A stretch of DNA of 16,964 bases from AC-69 sp050692435. Lineage in GTDB: Bacteria > Actinomycetota > UBA4738 > HRBIN12. The position numbers were made by a program, and so were the translations under genes. Under the pieces are notes generated by a model that did no database searches, was not told where the DNA came from, and saw only the letters and a program-made list of their open reading frames with translations. This document shows positions 6,195 to 13,061 of this stretch, piece by piece (the first letter of the stretch is position 1; each line of letters opens with the position of its first letter). The stretch lies in NCBI GenBank assembly GCA_050692435.1, contig JBOGVG010000235.1, positions 1 through 16,964 of the forward strand. Reading direction: 5' to 3'.

Positions 6195-7241
6195 ATGGAC
6201 CCGCAGGACGCCCTTCGCATCCTCGAAGAGGAACGCGCCCGCGGGATGGCGCTGATCGCCGAGGCGGGCTCGTCGGAATCCTTGGAAGCGGCGAAGGTGG
6301 TCGTCCTCGGCCGGAAGTCGCGGTTCACCGAAGTGCAGCGCTCCCTCGGCTCGCTCGGGGAGGACGAGCGAAGGCGCGTCGGGAAGGTCGCGAACGAGGT
6401 CCGCGCGGCTCTCCAAGGAGCGCTGGACGAGCGCCGGGCAGCGCTCGCGGCAACCGACGAGACCCACCTGCTCGAGGCAGATCGGGTCGACGTCACGCTG
6501 CCCGGCCGGCGACTTCGTCCGGGGTCGCTGCACCCGCTCACGATCGTTGAACGCGAGATCGTCGAGATCTTCACCCGAATGGGCTACCGGGTGGCCGAGG
6601 GCCCGGAGATCGAAGACGACTGGCACAACTTCGAGGCCCTGAACATCCCGCACGATCACCCGGCGCGGACGATGAAGGACTCGCTCTACGTCGACGTGGA
6701 CGCGCTTCTCCTTCGGACCGAGACCTCGGCGGTGCAGATCCGGACCATGGAGTCGCAGCAACCGCCCGTGTACGTCGTGGCGCCGGGGCGAACGTACCGC
6801 CGGGAGGCCGTGGACGCCACCCACCTGTCGGTGTTCCACCAGGTCGAGGGGTTGGCCGTCGACGAAGGCATCTCGTTCTCCGACCTGAAGGGCACGCTGG
6901 AGGCCTTCGCCAACGCGCTGTTCGGTGAGGGACGCCGGGTCCGGATGGACCCCGACTACTTCCCGTTCGTGGAGCCCGGGTGCCAGGGGGCCGTGTCGTG
7001 CTTCAAGTGCGACGGAGCGGGCTGCTCGCTATGCGGAAACGGGTGGATCGAGCTGCTCGGCGCGGGCATGGTCCACCCCAAGGTCCTGGAGAACTGCGGG
7101 TACGACGCCGAGCGATACACGGGGTTCGCGTTCGGGATGGGCATCGAGCGCGTGGCGATGGTGCGATACGGCGTGTCCGACATGCGCCTGTTCGTCGAAG
7201 GCGACGTCCGTTTCCTCGAGCAGTTCGAGGGCGCGGCATGA
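6195..7241 (+). CDS. pheS: Phenylalanyl-tRNA synthetase alpha subunit
   Basis: PheS is the catalytic class II subunit of the (alpha-beta)2 enzyme that charges tRNA-Phe. The N-terminal ~90 residues form the usual coiled-coil arm. The catalytic domain shows PLTIVEREIVEIFTRMGY (114-131), motif 2 YRREAVDATHLSVFHQVEG (201-219) and motif 3 GFAFGMGIERVAM (310-322), with the FPF pocket at 256-258. A four-cysteine insert CFKCDGAGCSLC (269-280) precedes GWIELLGAGMVHP (283-295); such a zinc-ribbon-like insert is found in PheS of several phyla and is not in itself unusual. Length (348) is standard. The ATG is chosen because it opens the conserved reading frame directly after the -10 box. The stop overlaps the pheT start by 4 nt. 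Confidence 0.97.
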   Translation: MDPQDALRILEEERARGMALIAEAGSSESLEAAKVVVLGRKSRFTEVQRSLGSLGEDERRRVGKVANEVRAALQGALDERRAALAATDETHLLEADRVDVTLPGRRLRPGSLHPLTIVEREIVEIFTRMGYRVAEGPEIEDDWHNFEALNIPHDHPARTMKDSLYVDVDALLLRTETSAVQIRTMESQQPPVYVVAPGRTYRREAVDATHLSVFHQVEGLAVDEGISFSDLKGTLEAFANALFGEGRRVRMDPDYFPFVEPGCQGAVSCFKCDGAGCSLCGNGWIELLGAGMVHPKVLENCGYDAERYTGFAFGMGIERVAMVRYGVSDMRLFVEGDVRFLEQFEGAA

Positions 7242-9616
7242 GGGTGGTGGTGTCCTGGCTCCGCGAGCTCTGCCCCACCGACCTCTCGCCGGAGGAGCTG
7301 GCCGAGGTGCTCACGGCCAAGGGCGCCCAGGTGGAGGGGATCGAGCGGCCCTGGGAGCGCCTGGACGGCGTGGTCGTGGCTCGGGTGGTGCAGGTCCGCG
7401 ACCACCCGAACTCCGACACGCTCTGCCTGGCCCGCGTCACCACCGGCTCGGCCGAGCGAGAGGTCGTGGTGGGCGTGCGCAACATGCGACGCGGCGACCT
7501 CGTGCCGCTGGCCGGGCCCGGCGCCACGGTTCCGGCGCTCCCGGAGCCCCTGTCCGCCCGGAAGATCCGCGGCGTGGTCTCGGATGGGATGCTCTGCTCA
7601 CCCTGGGAGCTCGGCATCGCCCAGGAGCACACGGGGATCCTGATCCTGCCCGACGGGCTGGAGCCCGGAGCGAGCGTCAAGCAGGCCCTCGGTCTGGATG
7701 AGGCCGTCCTGGACGTCGAGGTCACGCCGAACCGGGCCGACTTCCTCTCGGTGGTGGGGATCGCGCGCGAGGTGGCGGCGGCGACCGAGGTGCCGCTCAC
7801 GGTTCCGGAGATCGTTCTTGATGAGGACGTCGAGACGGCGAAGGGCGTGGCCACCGTGGAGATCTTCGACCTTGAGCGGTGCCCCCGGTACCTGGCCCGC
7901 GTGGTCCGAGGGGTTCGGGACGTCCCCTCGCCGATCGGGGTCCAGGCCCGGCTGACCGCGGCGGGCATGCGGCCCATCTCCGCGGCCGTGGACGCCACGA
8001 ACTACGCGATGCTGGAGACCGGCCAGCCATTGCACCCGTTCGACCTCGCGATGGTGGCTGGGCCTGGCATCGTGGTCCGGCGGGCCGAGGGGGGCGAGCG
8101 TCTCGTGACGCTCGACGGATTGGAACGGGCCCTCACCTCCGACGACCTCCTCATCGCCGACGTCGAACGGGCGGTGGCCGTGGCCGGCGTGATGGGCGGG
8201 ACCGTGGCGGAGGTCTCCGGGTCCACGACGGACGTCCTGCTGGAGAGCGCCTCGTTCGAGCGGGGCGGGATCCAGCGGACCCGCCGCAGGCTCGACCTGT
8301 CGACCGAGGCCTCGATGCGCTTCGAGCGCGGCGTAGACCCGGAGGCCGTTCCCCGGGGGGCCGACCGGGCCTGCCAGCTGATGAGCGAGTGGGTCGGCGC
8401 CACCGTGCTGGCCGGGGTGGTCGAGGCGGGGGGGCCCCCCGAGCGCCGGCGCGTCTCGATGCGGCCGTCGAGGGCGTCGGTCCTGATCGGGTACCCGGTC
8501 TCTTCGGCCGACGCCGCCTTGGTGTTCGAACGCCTGGGCATGGCCCCCGAGGTCGCGGACCCGGACCGGGTCACCGTGGAGGTGCCCGGCTACCGGGTGG
8601 ACATCGAGCGGGAGGTGGACCTGATCGAAGAGGTCGTCCGGATCCAGGGCTACGACCGGGTGGGCTCGACCCTGCCGCCGGTTCGGCAGGCCGGGGGACT
8701 GCCTCCCGCGTATGCCTTCGCGGGGCGGATCCGGCGATCCCTGCGTCGGGCAGGGCTCCGAGAGGTCCGGCTCCTGTCGTTCGCGTCGGCCGCCGACCTG
8801 GAGCTCGCCGGTGAACGGGACGCGATCCGGATCACCAACCCGCTCCAGGCCGGCGATGAGTACCTGCGAACCGGGCTGCTCCCGGGCCTGCTGAAGGCCC
8901 TTCGGCGGAACGTTTCCCGCCACGTCCCTACCGCCGCACTGTTCGAGGTGGGAACGGCCTTCCGGCTGGTGGGCGGGGCGCCGGAGGAGCGGTCGTCGGC
9001 GGCGTTCGCCATGATCGGCCCCGCGTCGCAGTCGTGGGCCGAGCCGCCGCAACTTTTCGACTTCTTCGACGCGAAGGGCGTCGTCGAGGCCTTGCTCAGG
9101 GAGCTCGGCGTGAGCGACGTGTCCTTCGGCGAGCCGCCTGGATGGCCGTTCCACCCTGGCCGTTCCACTACGGTGCTGTCCGGCGGAGAGCGGGTCGGCG
9201 CCGTGGGCGAGGTGCACCCTCGGGTCGCGCAGGACCTCGACCTGGACGACAGGGTGGCGGGGGGCGAGCTCGACGTCGCCGCGCTCATGGCCCACGCGTC
9301 GGCCGAGATCACGGCCCGCGACGTGCCGCGGTTCCCCCCGGTCCGCCGGGACCTGGCCTTCATCCTTCCCGCCGAAACGCCCGCCGGAGCCGTGCGCGAG
9401 TCCCTGATCGATGCGGGTGGCGAGCTCGTCGAGTCCTGCCTGCTGTTCGACGTGTTCGCCGGCCCTCCGCTCCCGGATGGGAAGAAGAGCCTGGCGTTCT
9501 CGCTCGACCTTCGGGCCCCCGACCGCACGCTGACAGACGATGAGGGCGACGCCGTTGTGGCCCGGATCGTGGAGCGCCTGGCCCGCGACTTCGGCGCGGA
9601 GCTTCGGGCGGGATAG
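7238..9616 (+). CDS. pheT: Phenylalanyl-tRNA synthetase beta subunit
   Basis: The 792-residue beta subunit recognises tRNA-Phe and edits mischarged Tyr. The start ATG 7238 overlaps the pheS stop (ATGA) and opens with MRVVVSWLRELCP, as in homologues; the same frame is open farther upstream inside pheS but has no homology there. Domains in order: tRNA-binding OB fold (~45-150, HPNSDTLCLARV and SDGMLCSPWELGI), B3/4 editing domain (~210-365), B5 domain (~395-465), catalytic-like core (~475-690, YPLRxx-type blocks and FDFFDAKG) and C-terminal anticodon-binding FDX-ACB domain (~700-790, RFPPVRRDLAF and FSLDLRAPDRTLTDDE). It looks complete. The stop TAG (9614-9616) lies inside a GGATAGACT sequence repeated 145 bp downstream before argF. 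Confidence 0.96.
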   Translation: MRVVVSWLRELCPTDLSPEELAEVLTAKGAQVEGIERPWERLDGVVVARVVQVRDHPNSDTLCLARVTTGSAEREVVVGVRNMRRGDLVPLAGPGATVPALPEPLSARKIRGVVSDGMLCSPWELGIAQEHTGILILPDGLEPGASVKQALGLDEAVLDVEVTPNRADFLSVVGIAREVAAATEVPLTVPEIVLDEDVETAKGVATVEIFDLERCPRYLARVVRGVRDVPSPIGVQARLTAAGMRPISAAVDATNYAMLETGQPLHPFDLAMVAGPGIVVRRAEGGERLVTLDGLERALTSDDLLIADVERAVAVAGVMGGTVAEVSGSTTDVLLESASFERGGIQRTRRRLDLSTEASMRFERGVDPEAVPRGADRACQLMSEWVGATVLAGVVEAGGPPERRRVSMRPSRASVLIGYPVSSADAALVFERLGMAPEVADPDRVTVEVPGYRVDIEREVDLIEEVVRIQGYDRVGSTLPPVRQAGGLPPAYAFAGRIRRSLRRAGLREVRLLSFASAADLELAGERDAIRITNPLQAGDEYLRTGLLPGLLKALRRNVSRHVPTAALFEVGTAFRLVGGAPEERSSAAFAMIGPASQSWAEPPQLFDFFDAKGVVEALLRELGVSDVSFGEPPGWPFHPGRSTTVLSGGERVGAVGEVHPRVAQDLDLDDRVAGGELDVAALMAHASAEITARDVPRFPPVRRDLAFILPAETPAGAVRESLIDAGGELVESCLLFDVFAGPPLPDGKKSLAFSLDLRAPDRTLTDDEGDAVVARIVERLARDFGAELRAG

Positions 9617-9624
9617 ACTCGTTC

Positions 9625-9729
9625 TTCTTCCACCCACCCGGCGCTCCGCGCCTGCCCCCTTCGTCTCCCTCCCGCCCGGCGCTTCGCGCCCCCCTTCGTC
9701 TCCCTCCCGCCCGGCGCTTCGCGCCCCCC
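9625..9729 (+). repeat. Three tandem 35-bp palindrome-bearing repeats between pheT and argF
   Basis: Two identical 35-bp units lie at 9660-9694 and 9695-9729 (start TTCGTCTCCCTCCC, centre GGCGCTTCGCGCC, end in a run of C). A diverged unit precedes them at 9625-9659, with centre GGCGCTCCGCGCC. Each centre is an inverted repeat GGCGC/GCGCC with a 3-nt loop. The diverged unit matches the element in the ribE tail (904-928, opposite strand). The array has no spacer sequences and no coding potential of its own. A role as hairpin barrier, mRNA-processing site or simple REP-like selfish repeat cannot be told apart here. Confidence 0.85.
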
Positions 9730-9758
9730 GGCGTCGCGGCTCCTCGGAGCCTCTCGGA

Positions 9759-9764
9759 TAGACT
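9759..9764 (+). promoter_or_regulatory. -10 box of argF, leaderless type
   Basis: TAGACT ends 7 nt before the argF ATG (9772). A transcription start 7 nt downstream of the -10 would fall on the A of the ATG. No Shine-Dalgarno sequence is present and no -35 is obvious. Confidence 0.5.
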
Positions 9765-9771
9765 GCCGCGG

Positions 9772-10692
9772 ATGGAGCGCGACTACCTCTCGGTGGACGA
9801 CCTCACCCCGGAGGAGCTCACCGCCCTCCTCGACCTGTCGGCCAAGCTCAAGGCCCAGCCGGAGGGCTACGCGGACCGTCTTCACGGCAAAGCCGTGGCC
9901 ATGGTCTTCGAGAAACCCTCCACCCGGACCCGGGTCTCGTTCGAGGTCGCTATCTCCTCGGCCGGCGGCCACGCCGTGCCCCTGTTGTCCGCCGAGCTCC
10001 AGCTGGGCCGGGGGGAGACCATCGAGGACACCGGGCGTGTGCTGTCCCGCTACGTGGACGCCGTGGTCCTTCGGACGTTCGAGCAGGAACGGCTGGAGGT
10101 GCTGGCCCGGGCGTCCTCGGTCCCGGTGGTGAACGCGCTGTCGGACTTCGAGCACCCCTGCCAGTGCCTGGCCGACCTTCTCACCGTGAGAGAGAAGAAG
10201 GGAGAGCTGGCCGGCCGAACCTTGGTGTACCTGGGCGACGGGAACAACGTGACCCACTCCCTGCTGCTCGGGTGCGCCAAGTCCGGGATGCGCATCCGTG
10301 TGGCCACCCCACCGGGGTTCGAACCCATCCCTCAGGTGGTGCAGAGGGCCAGCGAGATCGCAAGGGCGACGGGAGGGCAAGTCGAGGTCCTGAACGACCC
10401 CGAGGAGGCCTGCGCCGGCGCGGACGTGTTGTATACCGACGTGTGGGCGAGCATGGGCCAGGAGGCCGAGGCCGGCGAGCGCGCGCTGGTCTTCCCCGCA
10501 TACCAGCTGAACCAACCCATGGTGAAGATGGCCGCCCCCGACGTCACCGTGCTGCACTGCCTGCCGGCGCACCGCGGCCAGGAGATCACCGACGAGGTGA
10601 TCGATGGACCGCATTCCGCCGTGTGGGACCAGGCCGAGAACCGGATGCACACGCAGAAGGCGCTGCTGCTCTGGCTCCTCGGCGTGGCCTGA
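9772..10692 (+). CDS. argF: Ornithine carbamoyltransferase
   Basis: The product transfers the carbamoyl group from carbamoyl phosphate to ornithine, giving citrulline in arginine synthesis; it is a cytosolic trimer. The 306-residue sequence is complete: carbamoyl-phosphate motif STRTR (50-54), HPCQ (128-131), the SMG loop (227-229) used by ornithine-type enzymes, and HCLPAHRG (262-269) with the catalytic Cys263. The presence of SMG and HCLPAHRG favours ornithine rather than putrescine or aspartate as substrate. It stands alone: the argCJB-D and argR/G/H genes that often follow pheT in actinobacteria are not seen. The ATG lies 7 nt after a -10 box with no Shine-Dalgarno, so a leaderless mRNA is likely. 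Confidence 0.95.
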   Translation: MERDYLSVDDLTPEELTALLDLSAKLKAQPEGYADRLHGKAVAMVFEKPSTRTRVSFEVAISSAGGHAVPLLSAELQLGRGETIEDTGRVLSRYVDAVVLRTFEQERLEVLARASSVPVVNALSDFEHPCQCLADLLTVREKKGELAGRTLVYLGDGNNVTHSLLLGCAKSGMRIRVATPPGFEPIPQVVQRASEIARATGGQVEVLNDPEEACAGADVLYTDVWASMGQEAEAGERALVFPAYQLNQPMVKMAAPDVTVLHCLPAHRGQEITDEVIDGPHSAVWDQAENRMHTQKALLLWLLGVA

Positions 10693-10703
10693 TCGCGCTT
10701 CGG

Positions 10704-10709
10704 TAGGAT
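10704..10709 (+). promoter_or_regulatory. -10 box of polX, leaderless type
   Basis: TAGGAT lies 7 nt before the GTG start of polX (10717), the same spacing as at argF, again with no Shine-Dalgarno sequence. Confidence 0.45.
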
Positions 10710-10716
10710 TCCGTCC

Positions 10717-12444
10717 GTGCCCCGAGCGAACGAGGCCGTCGAGGCCGTCCTCCTCGAGTACGCGGACCTGATCTCGATCCTGTCGGATGACCCGTTCAAG
10801 CCCCGGGCCTACGAGAAGGCGGGGCGGGCCGTGGGCGGGTATCCGGCCGACGTCTCCGGCTTCGACGTCAAGCAGCTCCAGGGCATCCCGAACGTCGGCA
10901 AGGCCATCGCCGAGAAGGTCCACGAGTTCCTGGCCACCGGGACCATGGGGGCCCTGGATGAGCTCCGGGCCCAGATCCCGGCGGGGGTGCGTCAACTGAT
11001 GGGCATCCCCGGCTTGGGGCCGAAGCGGGCCATGACCCTGTACGAGGAGCTCCACGTGGCGTCGGTGGACGAGCTCCTCGCTGCGATCAACGAGGGCCGG
11101 CTCGAGGACCTGAAGGGGTTCGGCCGGAAGACCTCCGACAACATCGTGCGGGGGATCGAGCAGATGCACTCGTCCGGGGGGCGGGTGCAGGTGAACGTGG
11201 CGCTGGACGTGGCCGAGGACCTCCTTCGCGAGCTGTCGGCGTTGAAGGAGGTGCAGCGGGCCACGTACGCCGGCTCGCTCCGGCGGATGGCCGAGACCAT
11301 CGGCGACGTCGACCTCCTGGTGGCGGCGGAGAAGCCTCAGCCGATCATGGACCGGTTCGTCTCGCTCCCGGTGGTGGACCGCATCCTGGCCCACGGGGAG
11401 ACCAAGTCCTCGGTGGTCACGAGGGGCGGTCTCCAGGTGGACGTGCGGGTGATCCCACCGGAGGCCTGGGGCGCGGCCCTGCTGTACTTCACGGGCTCGA
11501 AGGCCCACAACATCCGGCTCCGAGAGATGGCCATCCGCAAGGGCCTTCGGCTGAACGAGTACGGGCTGTTCAGGGTGAAGACCGGCAAGTTGATCGTGGC
11601 CAAGACGGAGGAGGAGGTCTACCAACGCCTCGGTCTCCCGTACATTCCGCCCACACTGCGGGAGGATCGCGGCGAGATCGAGGCCGCCCTGGCCGGGGAG
11701 CTACCCGACGTCGTCCAACAGAAGCAGATGAAGGGCGACCTCCACACGCACACGAACCTCACCGACGGACTCGCGCCGCTGGAGGAGATGCTGGAGGCCG
11801 CGGCGGAGCTGAACTACGCCTACTACGCGGTTACCGACCACGCGCCGAACCTGTACATGCAGCGGATGACCGACGAGAAGATCCTGGCACAGCGCAAAAG
11901 GTTGAAGGAGCTCCAGAAGAAGTATCCGAAGACTACGCTCCTGCACGGCTCCGAGCTGAACATCGACCCCGATGGAGGCGTCGATTGGCCGGAGAAGTTC
12001 CTGAAGGGGTTCGACGTGCTCGTGGCCTCGGTCCACACCCACTTCAACCAGTCGAAGGACGAGATGACCCACCGGATCGTCAGGGCCATGGAGCATCCGT
12101 ACGTGCACGTGATCGGGCACCCCACCGCCCGCATGATCGGGAAGCGCCCACCGATCGAGTTCGACCTCGACGAGGTGTTCAAGGCGGCGGCCCGGACCGG
12201 GACCGCCATGGAGGTGAACGGTTTCCCCGACCGGCTCGACCTGAAGGACGAGAACATCCTTTGGGCCAAGCGCCACGGGGTGAAGTTCGCCGTGGACACC
12301 GACGCGCACGCCGCCGTCCACCTCCCCCTGATGCGCTTCGGGGTGGCCACGGCGCAACGAGGGTGGCTGACGAAGGACGACGTCATCAACGCGTGGCCGC
12401 TGGCGAAGCTCCAGGGGTTCCTGCGAAAGGGCCGCCCCGCCTAG
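10717..12444 (+). CDS. polX: Family X DNA polymerase with C-terminal PHP phosphoesterase domain
   Basis: This 575-residue repair enzyme fills short gaps in DNA and trims 3' ends. The N-terminal part has helix-hairpin-helix segments (GIPNVGKAIAEKV 56-68, GIPGLGPKRAMTLYEEL 96-112, LKGFGRKTSDNI 132-143). The polymerase core shows GSLRR (186-190) and the metal-binding aspartates 197 and 199 (GDVDL) with the third at 242 (VDVRV). The PHP domain (~338-570) has all expected metal ligands: DLHTHTNLTDG (341-351), TDHAPN (373-378), GSELNID (411-417), ASVHTHF (437-443), GHPTAR (467-472), MEVNGFPDRLDL (498-509) and DTDAH (527-531), so 3'-5' exonuclease or 3'-phosphatase activity is expected. Length matches bacterial PolX. 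The GTG follows a -10 box by 7 nt. Confidence 0.95.
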   Translation: MPRANEAVEAVLLEYADLISILSDDPFKPRAYEKAGRAVGGYPADVSGFDVKQLQGIPNVGKAIAEKVHEFLATGTMGALDELRAQIPAGVRQLMGIPGLGPKRAMTLYEELHVASVDELLAAINEGRLEDLKGFGRKTSDNIVRGIEQMHSSGGRVQVNVALDVAEDLLRELSALKEVQRATYAGSLRRMAETIGDVDLLVAAEKPQPIMDRFVSLPVVDRILAHGETKSSVVTRGGLQVDVRVIPPEAWGAALLYFTGSKAHNIRLREMAIRKGLRLNEYGLFRVKTGKLIVAKTEEEVYQRLGLPYIPPTLREDRGEIEAALAGELPDVVQQKQMKGDLHTHTNLTDGLAPLEEMLEAAAELNYAYYAVTDHAPNLYMQRMTDEKILAQRKRLKELQKKYPKTTLLHGSELNIDPDGGVDWPEKFLKGFDVLVASVHTHFNQSKDEMTHRIVRAMEHPYVHVIGHPTARMIGKRPPIEFDLDEVFKAAARTGTAMEVNGFPDRLDLKDENILWAKRHGVKFAVDTDAHAAVHLPLMRFGVATAQRGWLTKDDVINAWPLAKLQGFLRKGRPA

Positions 12445-12446
12445 CC

Positions 12447-13061
12447 GTGCCGCGCTCCCGGCCCCTCCCGCGCTCGTTCTACGCCCGCCCGTCCCCGGAG
12501 GTTGCTCCGGATCTGCTGGGCCGGATCCTGATCCGAAGGCTCCCGGACGGACGCCGTCTTTCGGCCCGGATCGTGGAGACGGAGGCGTATCAGGAGGGCG
12601 ATCCGGCCAGCCACTCGTACCGGGGAAGGACCCGGCGGACCGAGGTCATGTTCGGGCGCCCCGGCCACCTATACGTGTACTTCACCTACGGCATGCACTT
12701 CTGCATGAACGTGGTGACCGGCCAGGACGGTGAGGGGAGCGCGGTGCTTCTTCGGGCGGCCGAGCCCGTGGAAGGCCTCGAGGATATGGCCCGGCGGCGG
12801 AGCGCCTCCGATCCCCGGCTGCTCTGCTCGGGGCCCGCCCGACTGTGCGAGGCGCTCGGGGTGGCCAGGGCTGAGAACGGAACGGACCTCGTCCGGGGGG
12901 GCCACCTGTGGGTGCTCCCGGGGGAACCCGTCCCCCCGTCACGGATCGGCGTGACCGCGCGGGTGGGCATCCGCGACGGGATGGACCGGGGTTGGCGGTT
13001 CCTCGTGACGGGTGATCCGTTCGTGTCCCGGGGCCGGCCGGTCGCCGGGATCAGGGGTTGA
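12447..13061 (+). CDS. mpg: 3-methyladenine DNA glycosylase (AAG/MPG family)
   Basis: The product removes alkylated and deaminated purines (3-methyladenine, hypoxanthine, ethenoadenine) in base-excision repair. It shows RSFYARPSPEVAPDLLGR at the N-terminus, the catalytic segment RIVETEAYQEGDPASHS (41-57; Glu46 corresponds to the general base, Tyr48 and His56 to base-stacking residues of human AAG) and MFGRPGHLYVYFTYGMHFC (68-86). GTG 12447 is chosen: it lies 2 nt after the polX stop and gives 204 residues, normal for the family. Upstream extension of the frame runs antiparallel-free through polX and has no homology. No strong Shine-Dalgarno is seen, so translation may be coupled to polX. Its 3' end overlaps the convergent PBP gene by 11 bp. 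Both neighbours in the unit are DNA-repair genes. Confidence 0.95.
   Translation: MPRSRPLPRSFYARPSPEVAPDLLGRILIRRLPDGRRLSARIVETEAYQEGDPASHSYRGRTRRTEVMFGRPGHLYVYFTYGMHFCMNVVTGQDGEGSAVLLRAAEPVEGLEDMARRRSASDPRLLCSGPARLCEALGVARAENGTDLVRGGHLWVLPGEPVPPSRIGVTARVGIRDGMDRGWRFLVTGDPFVSRGRPVAGIRG

Larger units (their letters stand above)
9611..9764 (+). repeat. 9-bp direct repeats GGATAGACT bracketing the repeat-filled spacer
   Basis: GGATAGACT occurs at 9611-9619, spanning the pheT stop, and again at 9756-9764, where it contains the argF -10 box. The match ends exactly at nine bases on both sides. The ~136 bp between them consists largely of the tandem palindromic units. The layout resembles an insertion with target duplication, but two independent -10-like sequences could give the same picture by chance. 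Confidence 0.5.

Noticed and set aside
6951..7060. Cysteine cluster in PheS as a novel insertion
   Set aside because: A CxxC...CxxC insert before the GWLE(I/V)LG segment is a recognised variant of PheS in several phyla.
6980..7237. Upstream extension of the pheT frame into pheS
   Set aside because: The added residues have no homology to PheT; ATG 7238 with the ATGA overlap and the conserved opening is the real start.
9625..9729. CRISPR array between pheT and argF
   Set aside because: The 35-bp units are directly abutting with no spacers, and there are only three of them.
8650..11625. 991-codon open frame on the minus strand across pheT, argF and polX
   Set aside because: It is antisense to three well-recognised genes, has a low-complexity His/Gly/Arg/Pro composition and no motifs; long antisense frames are expected at this GC content.
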